63,802 nt of DNA from Candidatus Rifleibacteriota bacterium (GCA_905236675.1 CAJOND010000020.1:1-63802); one strand, 5' to 3'. Positions 24,310 to 34,248 are shown, counted from the first letter of the stretch. The notes: a model not told the origin generated them from the sequence alone. Numbers and translations are program-made.

Positions 24310-26631
24310 TTAAGTTCTAGGAATAGGTACAGAAGTATCGACTACTACTCCAGGCTGAGCTAATTCAACTCTGTTTCTTCCATTTTTCTTACAAACATAT
24401 AAAGAATCATCTGCTAATTTAATCATATCATCAGCTGTTTCTGGATTTGTATAAGGTATAGATGAAACACCAATACTTATTGTAACCTTAAGTTCTTCGC
24501 CTTGCGCACCAATAAATGTTGCAGCTTCAACGCTTTGTCTTAAGCGTTCTGCGAACTGAACCGCTCCTTCTGGTTCTGTTTCTGGTAAAATAACACAAAA
24601 TTCTTCACCACCATAACGAGCTGCTATATCTGTTTCTCTAACTGATTTGCGAACTATTTTGGCAACTTCCCTTAAAACAGCATCACCAGTCTGGTGACCA
24701 TAGGTATCGTTGAACTTTTTGAAGTGGTCTATATCTGTCATCAAATAAGATAAAGGCTTATTATAACGTCTTGCTCGACGAAATTCTTCTTCCATTTTTG
24801 ATTGGAAGTGTCTTCTGACAACAAGACCAGTAAGACCATCTACTGTAGCCAAATTATATAATCTTGCTTTTTCTATAACAACAGCAGCCTGATTAGCCAT
24901 TGTTAGAGCAATTTGCAAATCATCATTGTTGAAGCGACCAGACAATTTATTTACTATATTCATTACTCCAATAGGATTATCTCTAATCATTAATGGAACA
25001 CAAATCATTGATTTTACAACATTTGTATCGCCATCCATTTTTGTAAAAGATTTTTCTTTTCTTATATTGGTAATGAGCTTTGCCTTACCACTATTAAATA
25101 CTTCACCAGCAATACCTTTTCCACTTTTAAAAGATTCTATTAATTCTTCATTAAATTTTGCTTCGCCCTCAATTCCATAAACAACAGACTGTTCAACTAA
25201 TTCCTCATATCTGTCATCCAACATAAACAAAGAGCCCCGTTGAGCATATAAAGCCTGAACCCCTCGACTTAAAATAGCATCCAGGGTTTTACCTAAATCA
25301 CCCATAAAACTTACTGTTTTAGTAACTTCATTTATTATAGCTAATTCTCTAACTCTTTTTCCTAGTTCATAGTTTTTCTCAGTAAGACTCATAAACTGCT
25401 GTATTAATCTTGTAATTGCCCATTGAATAGGCAATAGAAAAACTATAGGCATAATATCAAATACAATATCTACAAAAAATAATGCTATACCTGATAAAAC
25501 CCAAAATACAGTGATTCCGAAACAGATTATATTACCAGAAATACTTTTATTCTTGAAAAGAAGAAAAGCAATAGCAAAAGCAAAAACAAATATTAATATA
25601 ATAGTATTTTCTACAGAAGAACGTTTTAAAAATCTCTGAGTAATAATATTATGAATAAGGTTCGCATGTATTTCCATGCCAGAAAGAGCACCAAATGGGC
25701 AGAATTTTACGTCTTCGGAGATACCCTTTGCTCTGGTTCCTATTAAAACAAGTTTTCCATTAAAAAATGTCTTTTTCGGGAAATTTTCATTTATGACATC
25801 TGAATAGCTAATTTCATCAAAATGCCCATTACCGCCAGTATAATTAATTAAATATGAATTTATCATTTTACCCGCACTGGGTTCATAGCATCTATAGTAA
25901 GAAAGAAACCTTCCGCCAATTTTCATTCCATTGCTTGTTTCTTCTGGTTCTGTTCCTAAATAAGCACAAGCAGCAGATATACCAAATATATAACTATATA
26001 ATTCGCCAGCTGGTTTAGTTAATAATAATTTTCTAATTACACCATCAGGGTTAAGCTGCTGATATTCAATATCTATAAATCCTTCATAGGGTTTTGCATC
26101 TAATAGAGTTTCATTCGGTCGGTCTAAAGCAATAACATCCTTCATCTCGAATGTTTCAGGATCTAAAACGGTTTTCTTGGTAATAATCTGCGGAAGAACT
26201 ACTTTACCAAATTTTTTAATAGCATTAGAAAATTTTACATCATCTTCATGACCTGCCAAAGACTCTTCTGTAAACATAAGGTCAAAGGCAGCAAGTTTAG
26301 CTCCAGATTCTCTTAAAATATCCAGAAGTTTTCCATGAGTTTCTCTTGTCCACGGCCAAGTGCCTAGTTTTTCAATACAATCATCTGTAATACTAACAAG
26401 AACGATATCTTTACTATTAGGTAATTCCCCTCTGAGTTTAAAACGGAAATCAAGAGAGGAGTTTTCCAAAGTGTTAAAAGAACCAAAAAAATAAAGTAAA
26501 GAAAATATTAAACCTAAAATAAAAGCTAGAATAAATTCCCATAAAGGAATAAGAAGTTTAGGTTTCTCAGCATATTTTAAAAGTTCATCTGCATTTAAAC
26601 CGTTATCTGTATAATTATAGTTTGAATTCAT
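24310..26631 (-). CDS. CHASE2-GAF-GGDEF diguanylate cyclase
   Basis: A 773-residue inner-membrane sensor. A TM helix (about 30-52) leads into a periplasmic CHASE2 domain (FRFKLRGELP, WPWTRETHGKLLDILRESGAK, ending with FCPFGALSGMEIHANLI). Three or so TM helices follow (340-415), then a GAF domain (about 430-590) and a GGDEF domain (600-755). The active site is GGEEF (674-678), and RETD (665-668) is a typical product-inhibition I-site. It should make cyclic di-GMP in response to an envelope signal. No c-di-GMP receptor is obvious in the window. The TPR gene 55 bp upstream is on the same strand. Confidence 0.93.
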   Translation of the reverse strand: MNSNYNYTDNGLNADELLKYAEKPKLLIPLWEFILAFILGLIFSLLYFFGSFNTLENSSLDFRFKLRGELPNSKDIVLVSITDDCIEKLGTWPWTRETHGKLLDILRESGAKLAAFDLMFTEESLAGHEDDVKFSNAIKKFGKVVLPQIITKKTVLDPETFEMKDVIALDRPNETLLDAKPYEGFIDIEYQQLNPDGVIRKLLLTKPAGELYSYIFGISAACAYLGTEPEETSNGMKIGGRFLSYYRCYEPSAGKMINSYLINYTGGNGHFDEISYSDVINENFPKKTFFNGKLVLIGTRAKGISEDVKFCPFGALSGMEIHANLIHNIITQRFLKRSSVENTIILIFVFAFAIAFLLFKNKSISGNIICFGITVFWVLSGIALFFVDIVFDIMPIVFLLPIQWAITRLIQQFMSLTEKNYELGKRVRELAIINEVTKTVSFMGDLGKTLDAILSRGVQALYAQRGSLFMLDDRYEELVEQSVVYGIEGEAKFNEELIESFKSGKGIAGEVFNSGKAKLITNIRKEKSFTKMDGDTNVVKSMICVPLMIRDNPIGVMNIVNKLSGRFNNDDLQIALTMANQAAVVIEKARLYNLATVDGLTGLVVRRHFQSKMEEEFRRARRYNKPLSYLMTDIDHFKKFNDTYGHQTGDAVLREVAKIVRKSVRETDIAARYGGEEFCVILPETEPEGAVQFAERLRQSVEAATFIGAQGEELKVTISIGVSSIPYTNPETADDMIKLADDSLYVCKKNGRNRVELAQPGVVVDTSVPIPRT

Positions 26632-26686
26632 TATTTTTTGTCAGAAAAATCTTTTCTATTCCTTTTAATTAATTATATAACATCTT

Positions 26687-28252
26687 TTATCGTGAGGAAT
26701 TTTTTTTCATACGTTCAGAAGCTGTTTTTGTATCAAAAAAACTTACTCCTTCACCTTCAGATTCACCAGCTTGTTCATAAGCATTAGCTGCTTCATCATA
26801 ATTTTCTAATCTGTATTGAATGTATCCTAAGAGAGAATTCGCATCAGAGTTACCAGGATCTAAGAGCAGCATTTTACGAATACTTTTATCTGCCAATTTA
26901 AATTCTTCCAACTGAACATAGACCAGTGTCATGTCCCACCAAAGTTGAGGAGAATCAGAAAACTTAGACGATAAAACTTTTAAATCATCAAGAGCTGCTG
27001 AATACATTCCATCATTCATCTTTTTTGTCGCATTTTTATACATCGAAGAGGCTTTTAATGCCTCATTGGCTGCGGATATATCTGAACTTCCTGTTTTACT
27101 ACTGGCTGTTTTGGATTTTTTGCTAGTCATTTCAGAGCTTGTTTTTTTCGACAACTGAACATTGCCACCCGCTTGTGAATAGCTGACTAAAGCAGCAATT
27201 TCTTTTTTATACTTTGAATTTGGAAAAGCAGCATTAAAAGCTTTTGACCAATCTATTACCGCTTGATGAACACCAAGTACTGCTCTGAGCCTGATAGCCT
27301 GATAATAAGCCTGTTCAACCAAAGAAGAAGTAGGATGCAAACTTAATATTTTATCATAAGTTTTACAAGCTTCCAGTAATTCTCCAAATTTAGCAGTAGC
27401 ACCAGCCAAATCAAACAAAACCTTATCTTTACCTTTTCCTCTTTCACCATCCTTCAATTTATCTTGATAGGAAAGTATTTTGCTTACCAATTCATCTCGT
27501 TCGCTTTCCGAAACAGGTTCAACATAAAGGATTTCTTCAAGAATAGCAGTTGTTTTGCTATCAAGTTTTTTACCCGAACTTTTTGGAGTAGTCTGCGCAA
27601 CAGTTGTTTTACTTGCCGATTTTGAAGGTTCTTTCGGTTGCTGTTTTTCTTCTGATTTGCTTTTTACTTCTCCATTAACCTTTTTTGTTTCTTGTTTTTG
27701 GGAACTAGCTTTTGGTTTTTCAGAAGCAATTTTAGGTCTGGCATCTGGTTCTGGTTGAGATTCTTCTATCTGTATGGGATCAGTAAAATCTGATTCCATT
27801 ATTTTTTCCGCTTTAACAAAAGCATCTGCTATTTCTCTGTATGAACTTTTTGGATATTTCTTTTTTAATTCGGAATAAGCTTTTTGAACTTCTTCAGAAT
27901 TACCCAAATTTGAATTTGCTTCCATCAGTTTATATAAAGCTTCTGCCTTTTCATTTGACGTTGTAGCTTTTTTAGAAAGCTCTGTAAAAGATACTACAGC
28001 ATCTGAATATTTATTGGCTTCCATCTGGCAATCACCAAGCATGAAAAGAGCAAGATTTCTTTGTAATAAGGTTGGAGCTTCATCTACTGCCTGTTTAAAT
28101 CCTTTTATCGCAGCTGTAATATTGCCTTTTGAACGGTGTTTTAAAGCTTCAGACATTAAATCTGTTGTTTTAGAGGCATACGAAACGCTAGAACCAATCA
28201 TCATAATAGAAACAAAAAGCATTAACGTAAGCCAAAAACACTTATTTGACAT
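26687..28252 (-). CDS. Secreted TPR-repeat protein
   Basis: The ATG at 28252 is preferred because GAGGG lies just upstream; the protein is then 521 residues with a signal peptide (SNKCFWLTLMLFVSIMM, ending about SYA). TPR-like helices cover about 30-145 (AIKGFKQAVDEAPTLL, FMLGDCQMEANKYSDAV) and 405-500 (LWWDMTLVYVQLEEFKLAD, LLGYIQYRLENYDEA). Between them is a long low-complexity Lys/Ser/Glu-rich linker (about 160-235) and a second helical block. It should act in the periplasm. It precedes the GGDEF gene by 55 bp and may share its transcript. Confidence 0.83.
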   Translation of the reverse strand: MSNKCFWLTLMLFVSIMMIGSSVSYASKTTDLMSEALKHRSKGNITAAIKGFKQAVDEAPTLLQRNLALFMLGDCQMEANKYSDAVVSFTELSKKATTSNEKAEALYKLMEANSNLGNSEEVQKAYSELKKKYPKSSYREIADAFVKAEKIMESDFTDPIQIEESQPEPDARPKIASEKPKASSQKQETKKVNGEVKSKSEEKQQPKEPSKSASKTTVAQTTPKSSGKKLDSKTTAILEEILYVEPVSESERDELVSKILSYQDKLKDGERGKGKDKVLFDLAGATAKFGELLEACKTYDKILSLHPTSSLVEQAYYQAIRLRAVLGVHQAVIDWSKAFNAAFPNSKYKKEIAALVSYSQAGGNVQLSKKTSSEMTSKKSKTASSKTGSSDISAANEALKASSMYKNATKKMNDGMYSAALDDLKVLSSKFSDSPQLWWDMTLVYVQLEEFKLADKSIRKMLLLDPGNSDANSLLGYIQYRLENYDEAANAYEQAGESEGEGVSFFDTKTASERMKKNSSR

Positions 28253-28418
28253 AGATACCCTCAAATTAGTTGATATATTTCTAACATATTACTTCATTTG
28301 TTCCTTAAGAGCAAGATAGTATTATCTATAAACAGTGTAATAAATATAAGTTTATTGCCTGAAAAATAAAAATAATGATATAAATTTTTAATATCACTAT
28401 AAAAGCAGGTCTAAAAAA

Positions 28419-28850
28419 ATGAATGATGATTACGATTTTGAAATGAGTTGGAAAGTTCGGGATTATGAATGTGATTTACAAGGCATAGTTAATAATGCGA
28501 TTTATATGCATTATTTAGAATTTACGCGCAATGAATTCCTGAATCAAACAGGAACAAATCTGGGTGATTTACATGCAATGGGTATAGATATTGTTTTAGC
28601 AAGAATTACAATGTCTTTAAAAACTCCATTAAGACCAGGCGATGAAGTGCTTTCAAAAATGAAAATCAGCAAAGAAAAAATAAAATATGTATTTAATCAG
28701 GATTTATACAGAAAATCAGACAATAAAATTGTTTGTAGAGCTATTGTCGAATTAGTCAGTCTTATAAATGGCAAATTAGGCAACTCAAAAATTGTAGACA
28801 AGCTTTTATTAACACAAATAAAGGATAAAAACGATTCAAAATTTAGTTAA
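28419..28850 (+). CDS. Acyl-CoA thioesterase, hotdog fold (YbgC/4HBT type)
   Basis: A 143-residue protein with the 4-hydroxybenzoyl-CoA thioesterase signature near residues 15-32: VRDYECDLQGIVNNAIYMHYLE. The catalytic aspartate is in CDLQGIVNN and is followed by the usual Y-x-x-Y-x-E pattern. Hotdog thioesterases release free acids from short or medium acyl-CoAs in the cytoplasm; YbgC is tied to phospholipid and Tol-Pal genes in some bacteria. It stands alone here between leftward TPR genes and the secreted tail-fibre-like gene. The acyl substrate is unknown. Confidence 0.88.
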   Translation: MNDDYDFEMSWKVRDYECDLQGIVNNAIYMHYLEFTRNEFLNQTGTNLGDLHAMGIDIVLARITMSLKTPLRPGDEVLSKMKISKEKIKYVFNQDLYRKSDNKIVCRAIVELVSLINGKLGNSKIVDKLLLTQIKDKNDSKFS

Positions 28851-28950
28851 ATAGAGTAAAACTTACATTAGCAAAATAGTTTGTTCATATACTGATTTAT
28901 GCTAATATAAAGCTATAAAAAAGTTTTAAAATTGTATTTGGAGATGAGAT

Positions 28951-30126
28951 ATGCGAAAAACAAACAAAATTTTAGTGTTCTTTCTAGTTATTAGTATTTT
29001 ATCTGGTTTTACTACATTTAAACTTTATGCTCAAGATAATGCTTCTGACAATACAGAAAAGAAAGAATTTACAATTGAACAATATAAAGCTCTTGCAGAT
29101 ATGATTACTGCCCTTCAAAACAAAGTTGAAGAATTAAACAAAAAGTCTTCAACTAACTTAGAAGAAGCCAAAACCTATGCAAACACTCTTGCAAGTTCAA
29201 CCAAACAAAACTGCCAAGAACTTGTGTCTTCCAATCTAGAAGCTTCTATATCTTATACAGATAATAAAGCAAACACAATAATAACTGAAGTCAAGACTTA
29301 TGCAAACTCTCTCGCAAGCTCAACAGAAAAAGCTTGTAAAGAACTTATTGCTCCAGAAGTTGAAACAGTTAAAACTTATGCAGAAGAAAAAGCTAATAAA
29401 GCTTTAACTGATGCTAAGACCTATACTGATGAAAAAGCTAATAAAGCTTTGACCGATGCTAAGACTTATGCGGAAGAAAAAGCCAACAAAGCTTTGACCG
29501 ATGCAAAATCTTATATAGATACCAATTCAAAATCTGATGCTGTTACTGCAATAGGTCAAGGTTCTAAAAACGGTAGTATTTCAGTTACAGCAAATGGAAA
29601 CACTACCGATGTAGAAATAAAAGGTTTAGGCTCGGCAGCTTATACAAATTCTGAAGACTATGCAAAAGCAAAGCATAGCCACACAACAGATTCCTCAATG
29701 TCTGCAACTTCTAAAAATCCAGTTCAGAACAAAGTAATAAAAGAGTATATAGATGCAGAAATAAAAAAAGCAATGGATACAACTCTTAAATCTGCTAAAG
29801 AATATACTGATTCTTGCACAAAAGGCGATTTTAGCATAAATAAAGATAGTGGCTATATTAAACTTCCAAACGGTGTTATTATTCAATGGATTAATAATCA
29901 AAAATGTAATGCCAGTGGAAATACTGTAGTTAAACTTCCAACTCCATTTACTTCAACTAATTATTCCGTTACTGCTAGTACTATCAGCAATAACGATGCA
30001 GTATTTATTTTACAGCACCAAATAGTTTGTCATAGCAAATCAATGAATAATTTTGTTGTAACAACAAACAATCAAAAAGGTGCTCAATGGGATTGTTTGT
30101 ATCAATTTATAGCTATAGGTAAATAA
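28951..30126 (+). CDS. Secreted tail-fibre-like protein
   Basis: A 391-residue protein with a signal peptide (KILVFFLVISILSGF..., cut near LYAQ). Residues 35-190 are coiled coil, including three exact-length 15-residue units of the TYAEEKANKALTDAK type at about 142-186. Then comes MSATSKNPVQNKVIKEYID, a linker motif familiar from phage structural proteins. The C-terminus (about 290-391) starts GYIKLPNGVIIQW, as in gp53-like tail-fibre tips, and ends with a beta-rich tip. No other phage genes are near. GGAG lies upstream of the ATG. It may form a trimeric surface fibre or adhesin. hutI follows after 22 bp. Confidence 0.75.
   Translation: MRKTNKILVFFLVISILSGFTTFKLYAQDNASDNTEKKEFTIEQYKALADMITALQNKVEELNKKSSTNLEEAKTYANTLASSTKQNCQELVSSNLEASISYTDNKANTIITEVKTYANSLASSTEKACKELIAPEVETVKTYAEEKANKALTDAKTYTDEKANKALTDAKTYAEEKANKALTDAKSYIDTNSKSDAVTAIGQGSKNGSISVTANGNTTDVEIKGLGSAAYTNSEDYAKAKHSHTTDSSMSATSKNPVQNKVIKEYIDAEIKKAMDTTLKSAKEYTDSCTKGDFSINKDSGYIKLPNGVIIQWINNQKCNASGNTVVKLPTPFTSTNYSVTASTISNNDAVFILQHQIVCHSKSMNNFVVTTNNQKGAQWDCLYQFIAIGK
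29374..29508 (+). repeat. Three tandem 45-bp coding repeats
   Basis: Three in-frame units at 29374-29418, 29419-29463 and 29464-29508, each coding TYxxEKANKALTDAK. The near-identical DNA makes expansion or loss of units likely without frame change. Confidence 0.85.
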
Positions 30127-30148
30127 ATAGAGGAACTCTGAATAAGCC

Positions 30149-31426
30149 ATGACTGAAAATACAAAAATTTCTGCAGATTTTATTCTTCATAATCTTGATT
30201 CTGCTGTTGTTTATCCAAACCCTTACCGTGGCAAAGGCACTAAAGTTGGTTGGGAAACAAAAGAATTAAAACATGTTTCTATTGCATCTAAAAATGGCAA
30301 AATTGTCTGGATTGGCAATTCTGCTGATTTAAACGAAAAAGTAAAAATAGAATCAGATACATATTTCTATAATGGAGAAGGATTGCTGGCTGTTCCAGGC
30401 TTTGTAGATTCCCATACTCATTTATTGTATGCAGGGAATAGAGCTGACGAATTTGAAATGCGGGTTCAAGGCAAGACTTACTTAGAAATATTGGCTGCTG
30501 GCGGTGGAATTCTTAACACAACTAATGCTGTTCGCAACCTTTCAGAAGAAGAATTATTTGCAGAAACCTCTCATCGCCTTGATATGGCTATGGATTCTGG
30601 TGTTACCACCATAGAAATAAAGACTGGCTATGGCTTAAATTTGAAGAATGAGCTTAAAATGCTTAGAGTCATAGATTTGCTCAAAGAAGAATACCCATTA
30701 AGAATAGTCACAACCTTTATGGGTGCTCATGCAGTTCCTGCCGACAGAGTAAATGATTCGGACTCTTTCGTAGACGAAATCTGTCAGGAATGGATACCTG
30801 CTGTTGCTGAAACAAAATCAGCTGTATTCAACGATGTTTTCACAGAAAAGAAAGCTTTTTCTGTTGAACAGTCTCGCAAAATTCTTAATGCTGGTTTGAA
30901 ATACGGTTTGAACCCCAAAATTCATGCAGATGAAGTAAATGTTCTTGGCGGAGTTGATCTTGCAGTGGAAGTTGGTGCTGTAAGTGCAGACCACTTGCTT
31001 ATGACAAGTGATGAAGGAATTAAAAAACTTGTTGGCAGTGGTGTTATTCCAACAGTTCTTCCAGGCACATCCACTTATCTTATGGAAAGCCATCACGCCC
31101 CTGCTCGCAAGATGATTGAAGCTGGGCTTCCTGTAGCAATTGCATCTGACCATAATCCTGGAAGCTGCCAATTTTTAGGCGCAAATATGATTCAGTCTAT
31201 GGCTATGCTTCAACTTAGAATGAGTGCATCAGAAAGTTTGATTGCAGGAACCCTTCACGCTGCTCATGCGGTAGATATGGGTAACGAAATAGGTGCAATT
31301 GAAGTAGGCAGAAACATGGATATTGCTCTATTCGAACTTGATTCTTTCAAACAGATAGGCTATCACATAGGCCAAAATTATCTCTATGACCTGATTATTG
31401 GCGGAGAAGCTATTTATAAAGATTAA
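30149..31426 (+). CDS. hutI: Imidazolonepropionase
   Basis: A 425-residue amidohydrolase. The metal motif SHTHLLYAGNRADEFEMR near 88-105, TTIEIKTGYGL, HADEVN and ASDHNPGS are the classic HutI signatures. It opens the imidazolone ring to N-formimino-L-glutamate in the cytoplasm, the third step of histidine degradation. FtcD, encoded at 18161-19801, would use the product. AGAGGA precedes the ATG. HutH and HutU are not in the window. Its 3' end overlaps the convergent HEAT/TPR gene by 4 bp. Confidence 0.96.
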   Translation: MTENTKISADFILHNLDSAVVYPNPYRGKGTKVGWETKELKHVSIASKNGKIVWIGNSADLNEKVKIESDTYFYNGEGLLAVPGFVDSHTHLLYAGNRADEFEMRVQGKTYLEILAAGGGILNTTNAVRNLSEEELFAETSHRLDMAMDSGVTTIEIKTGYGLNLKNELKMLRVIDLLKEEYPLRIVTTFMGAHAVPADRVNDSDSFVDEICQEWIPAVAETKSAVFNDVFTEKKAFSVEQSRKILNAGLKYGLNPKIHADEVNVLGGVDLAVEVGAVSADHLLMTSDEGIKKLVGSGVIPTVLPGTSTYLMESHHAPARKMIEAGLPVAIASDHNPGSCQFLGANMIQSMAMLQLRMSASESLIAGTLHAAHAVDMGNEIGAIEVGRNMDIALFELDSFKQIGYHIGQNYLYDLIIGGEAIYKD

Positions 31427-33777
31427 GCTTCTGTGGGCGGCTGCTTAGATTTATTTTGATTTTGAGTTAGCCGCTCAAGCATATCTTTCAGACTTTTGTA
31501 TCCTTGAGTATTTTTTTCAACAGAGTTTAAAGCTCGTCGTATCAATTGAATAGCTTCATTGTTTTTACTTTTTTTATTCAAAATAACAGCCAAATTATAA
31601 AAAGCACCTGCGTCATGACTATCTAAAACTAAAACTTTTCTATAGATTTCAGCCGCTTTATCTAAATCACTTAATTTATGATAAGCCAAAGCTAAATTAT
31701 TCAATATTCTAGAATTTGGCTGCTGATACCTTAAACCTTCTTCATACTGTTTTATCGAATCTTGCCAATTCCCATTTTTAAGATAAATACTAGCCAGATT
31801 AAACCTTATTACAGAAAGTTCCGGTTTGAGTTTTAAAGCTTTCTTATAACTTTCAATTGCTTTGTCTATTTGATTATTTCTGTAATAAGCTGTACCTAAA
31901 TTGCTTAAAGCCTGAATACTGAAAGGTTCAATATCTAACAATCTTTTAAAAGTATTTATTGCTTCTACAAAACGTGTAAGTTTAAAGTATAGATTTCCTG
32001 TAAAAGTCAACCCTTTTGTATCATATGGAAATTTGGAAAGAAAATACTCAGCAGCTTCCAATGCTTCTTTTAGTTTTCCAACTTTGAAATAATTCTGATA
32101 ATTATTTCTCAATTCGTCTCTTATTTCAGCATTGGTTTTTTCTACTGGAGGTAAAGAATTTCCAAATTTGTTTTCTGAATTTTTATTTATCGGAACTCCG
32201 ACTATAGGTGAGCTGACAAATTCGCTAATAGCAGATCTTGTTATTTGAGGCAGTTCAGGTAATTTTATTTCGTTTAATTTTGATATTAGAGCAGCATGTT
32301 CAGGATATTTTACAAGTTCTTCCAAAACTATTCCTAATTGTCTGACAGAGTAAGCAGCAGATAATCTTACCGAAGTATCACGACTGGATAACATTTTTTC
32401 CAGTTCTTTTACAACTTCTATTTCGCCTAATTTAAATAAAATTCTTGCCACATTGGCTTTGGTTCTATTGTCTGGGTCATGAAGGTAAGGTTTTATTACG
32501 CCAATACAGTTTTCTCCTAAAATTTCCTCTAATCCATCAATAGAATTGGCTCTAATTCTAGAATCTCTGTCGTGTAAGGCGTTCTGCAAAGTCATATTGG
32601 CGTTTTTTCCACCTATATGACCAAGACTTGTTATGATCGAAGACCTGATCTTGGGGTTTCTTTCATCGTCTAGCATTTTTATTAACAGGTCGCTAGCCAA
32701 TGGAACTCTAAGTTTGCCAAGTATAATAATAGCTTGAAGTCTGACAAAAGGAGCTGGATCATTAAGCATATTCATAACGACTTCAGAAGGAGCTTCCATT
32801 GCTCTTATAGCGAATGACTTGGCAGCATTTTTTCGAACATCAGCTTCCTCATCTTTTAATAATCCTATTAATAAATCTATAGATTCTTCAAAATCTATTA
32901 CCGATAAAACATAAGCTAATGTCGCCCGAACCCATTTATTAGAATCATCAGCCATACTCTTTAAATTTGGTATCAATTCTGAAGATTTACCAATTTTATA
33001 AGCCGCAACTAATGCATTTCCTCTAACACGGTTAGAAGAATGATTAAAAAATGGTTGAATAAGACTGAAAACTTTTTCTGAAGGAAGACCAAGTTTTGCT
33101 AATGCCTCTATGGCATTAGCCTTAACTCTGTCGTCAGGATCTCTTAAAGCTCTTGTTAATGTTGTTACAGAAGTCAGGTCTCCTAATTGACCGAGAGTAC
33201 TTATTATAGCTGCTCTTTTTCTTTCATTTCTTTCTCTAAGGAAAAAAGCCATTAGAGGATTTGTTGCTTTATGAGAGCCAATCTTAGATAAAGCATCAAC
33301 TACGTTGAGAAATATCCATTCGTTTCCTTCTCCTAAACAACCCAGGAGATTAGAAACAGTAGAAAGATCTCTTATTTTGCCTAGAGAAGTAATGCAAGCA
33401 TATCTGACATTGGCGTCCAAATCGCTTAAGCCAGCAACAAGAGCCTCCACTACTTTTTTGTCTTTAAATTTTCCTAGTGCTAATGCTATATTTGGACGAA
33501 TTTCTTTACTAGCTTCTGAAAAGGCTTTTAATAAATTGTCTATTGATGATTCGTCTACAATTGCAGCTAAAGCTTCAGGAAGAGAACTATCCTGCTTTTC
33601 TTTTAAAATAGCTTCTGTTAGTGGAACAATAGTTTCTGGATCACATATTTTTTCTAAAGCTTTTGCACCAGCTTCTTTAAGACGCGAATCCTGGTGCGAA
33701 AGAAAACCTATTAGTTTTCTTGTGCATGGTTTTAAAAGATAAAGTCCTTTTTGTTTTAATATGTTTTCAGAATCCAA
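31423..33777 (-). CDS. HEAT-repeat and TPR protein
   Basis: A 784-residue cytoplasmic protein without a signal peptide. Residues 15-485 are a regular array of about 14 HEAT/PBS-lyase-type repeats, with units such as LVAGLSDLDANVRYACITSLGKI (core: DANVRYACITSLG). A linker (500-555) leads to a C-terminal TPR array (560-765) with YKKALKLKPELSVIRFNLA and similar units. Such proteins are scaffolds. The long solenoid and lack of a catalytic site give no clear partner. It overlaps the end of hutI by 4 bp on the opposite strand. Confidence 0.9.
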   Translation of the reverse strand: MDSENILKQKGLYLLKPCTRKLIGFLSHQDSRLKEAGAKALEKICDPETIVPLTEAILKEKQDSSLPEALAAIVDESSIDNLLKAFSEASKEIRPNIALALGKFKDKKVVEALVAGLSDLDANVRYACITSLGKIRDLSTVSNLLGCLGEGNEWIFLNVVDALSKIGSHKATNPLMAFFLRERNERKRAAIISTLGQLGDLTSVTTLTRALRDPDDRVKANAIEALAKLGLPSEKVFSLIQPFFNHSSNRVRGNALVAAYKIGKSSELIPNLKSMADDSNKWVRATLAYVLSVIDFEESIDLLIGLLKDEEADVRKNAAKSFAIRAMEAPSEVVMNMLNDPAPFVRLQAIIILGKLRVPLASDLLIKMLDDERNPKIRSSIITSLGHIGGKNANMTLQNALHDRDSRIRANSIDGLEEILGENCIGVIKPYLHDPDNRTKANVARILFKLGEIEVVKELEKMLSSRDTSVRLSAAYSVRQLGIVLEELVKYPEHAALISKLNEIKLPELPQITRSAISEFVSSPIVGVPINKNSENKFGNSLPPVEKTNAEIRDELRNNYQNYFKVGKLKEALEAAEYFLSKFPYDTKGLTFTGNLYFKLTRFVEAINTFKRLLDIEPFSIQALSNLGTAYYRNNQIDKAIESYKKALKLKPELSVIRFNLASIYLKNGNWQDSIKQYEEGLRYQQPNSRILNNLALAYHKLSDLDKAAEIYRKVLVLDSHDAGAFYNLAVILNKKSKNNEAIQLIRRALNSVEKNTQGYKSLKDMLERLTQNQNKSKQPPTEA

Positions 33778-33796
33778 AGCTAATTATTTATGTTAA

Positions 33797-33824
33797 AAAA
33801 AGACTCGCATATGCGAGTCTTTTT
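33797..33824. terminator. Bidirectional terminator hairpin
   Basis: A perfect palindrome centred at 33810/33811: AAAAAGACTCGCAT followed by its complement ATGCGAGTCTTTTT. T-runs occur in both directions. It ends the leftward tudor-like gene (stop at 33840) ahead of the HEAT/TPR gene start. Confidence 0.88.
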
Positions 33825-33839
33825 ATTTCAGGAAGAGAA

Positions 33840-34064
33840 CTAAGCCATTCTCAAGGTCTTTATTCCAACCTTTTCAAAGGCGACTTTTATTTTATTGATA
33901 CCATCATCAGTAGTTCCGACATCAATTACTTCACCAGTATCATCCCATACTTTGTGATAAACCATTTCGCCTTTTTCAAAAGTATCCGTCACTGAATATT
34001 CTCTGACTTCACTTTTCTTTTTAGATAAAGCATCTTCTTTTTTTATTGTTTTAGCACGAACCAT
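33840..34064 (-). CDS. Small tudor/SH3-like domain protein (UvrD C-terminal, DUF3553-like)
   Basis: A 74-residue protein. The N-terminal third is basic (KTIKKEDALSKKK). The rest, FEKGEMVYHKVWDDTGEVIDV then KIKVAFEKVGIKTLRM, has the layout of the small barrel at the C-terminus of UvrD/PcrA helicases and in CarD-like proteins (G-D-x-V-x-H...G-x-V...V-x-F...G-x-K-x-L). Those barrels bind RNA polymerase or nucleic acid. GGGAGG precedes the ATG. It is monocistronic, with a strong terminator. Partner binding is inferred only from the fold resemblance. Confidence 0.7.
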   Translation of the reverse strand: MVRAKTIKKEDALSKKKSEVREYSVTDTFEKGEMVYHKVWDDTGEVIDVGTTDDGINKIKVAFEKVGIKTLRMA

Positions 34065-34248
34065 AGGTTTTCCTCCCTTTCACGGAAGTTATTTGATTTA
34101 TAGTAGCATGGTACCTTTTTCATTGTCAAGGTTTTTGCATTGCTAACTGGTAAACTCATTAAAAATATACTTTTTTTATTTCCAAAATTACATTTTATTT
34201 TTATAATATTAAAAGATTTGTAAATATTAAATTATAGGTAAATATAAT

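Noticed and set aside
28951..30126. A prophage remnant because of the tail-fibre-like gene.
   Set aside because: No capsid, terminase, integrase or lysis gene is near, and the protein has a signal peptide.
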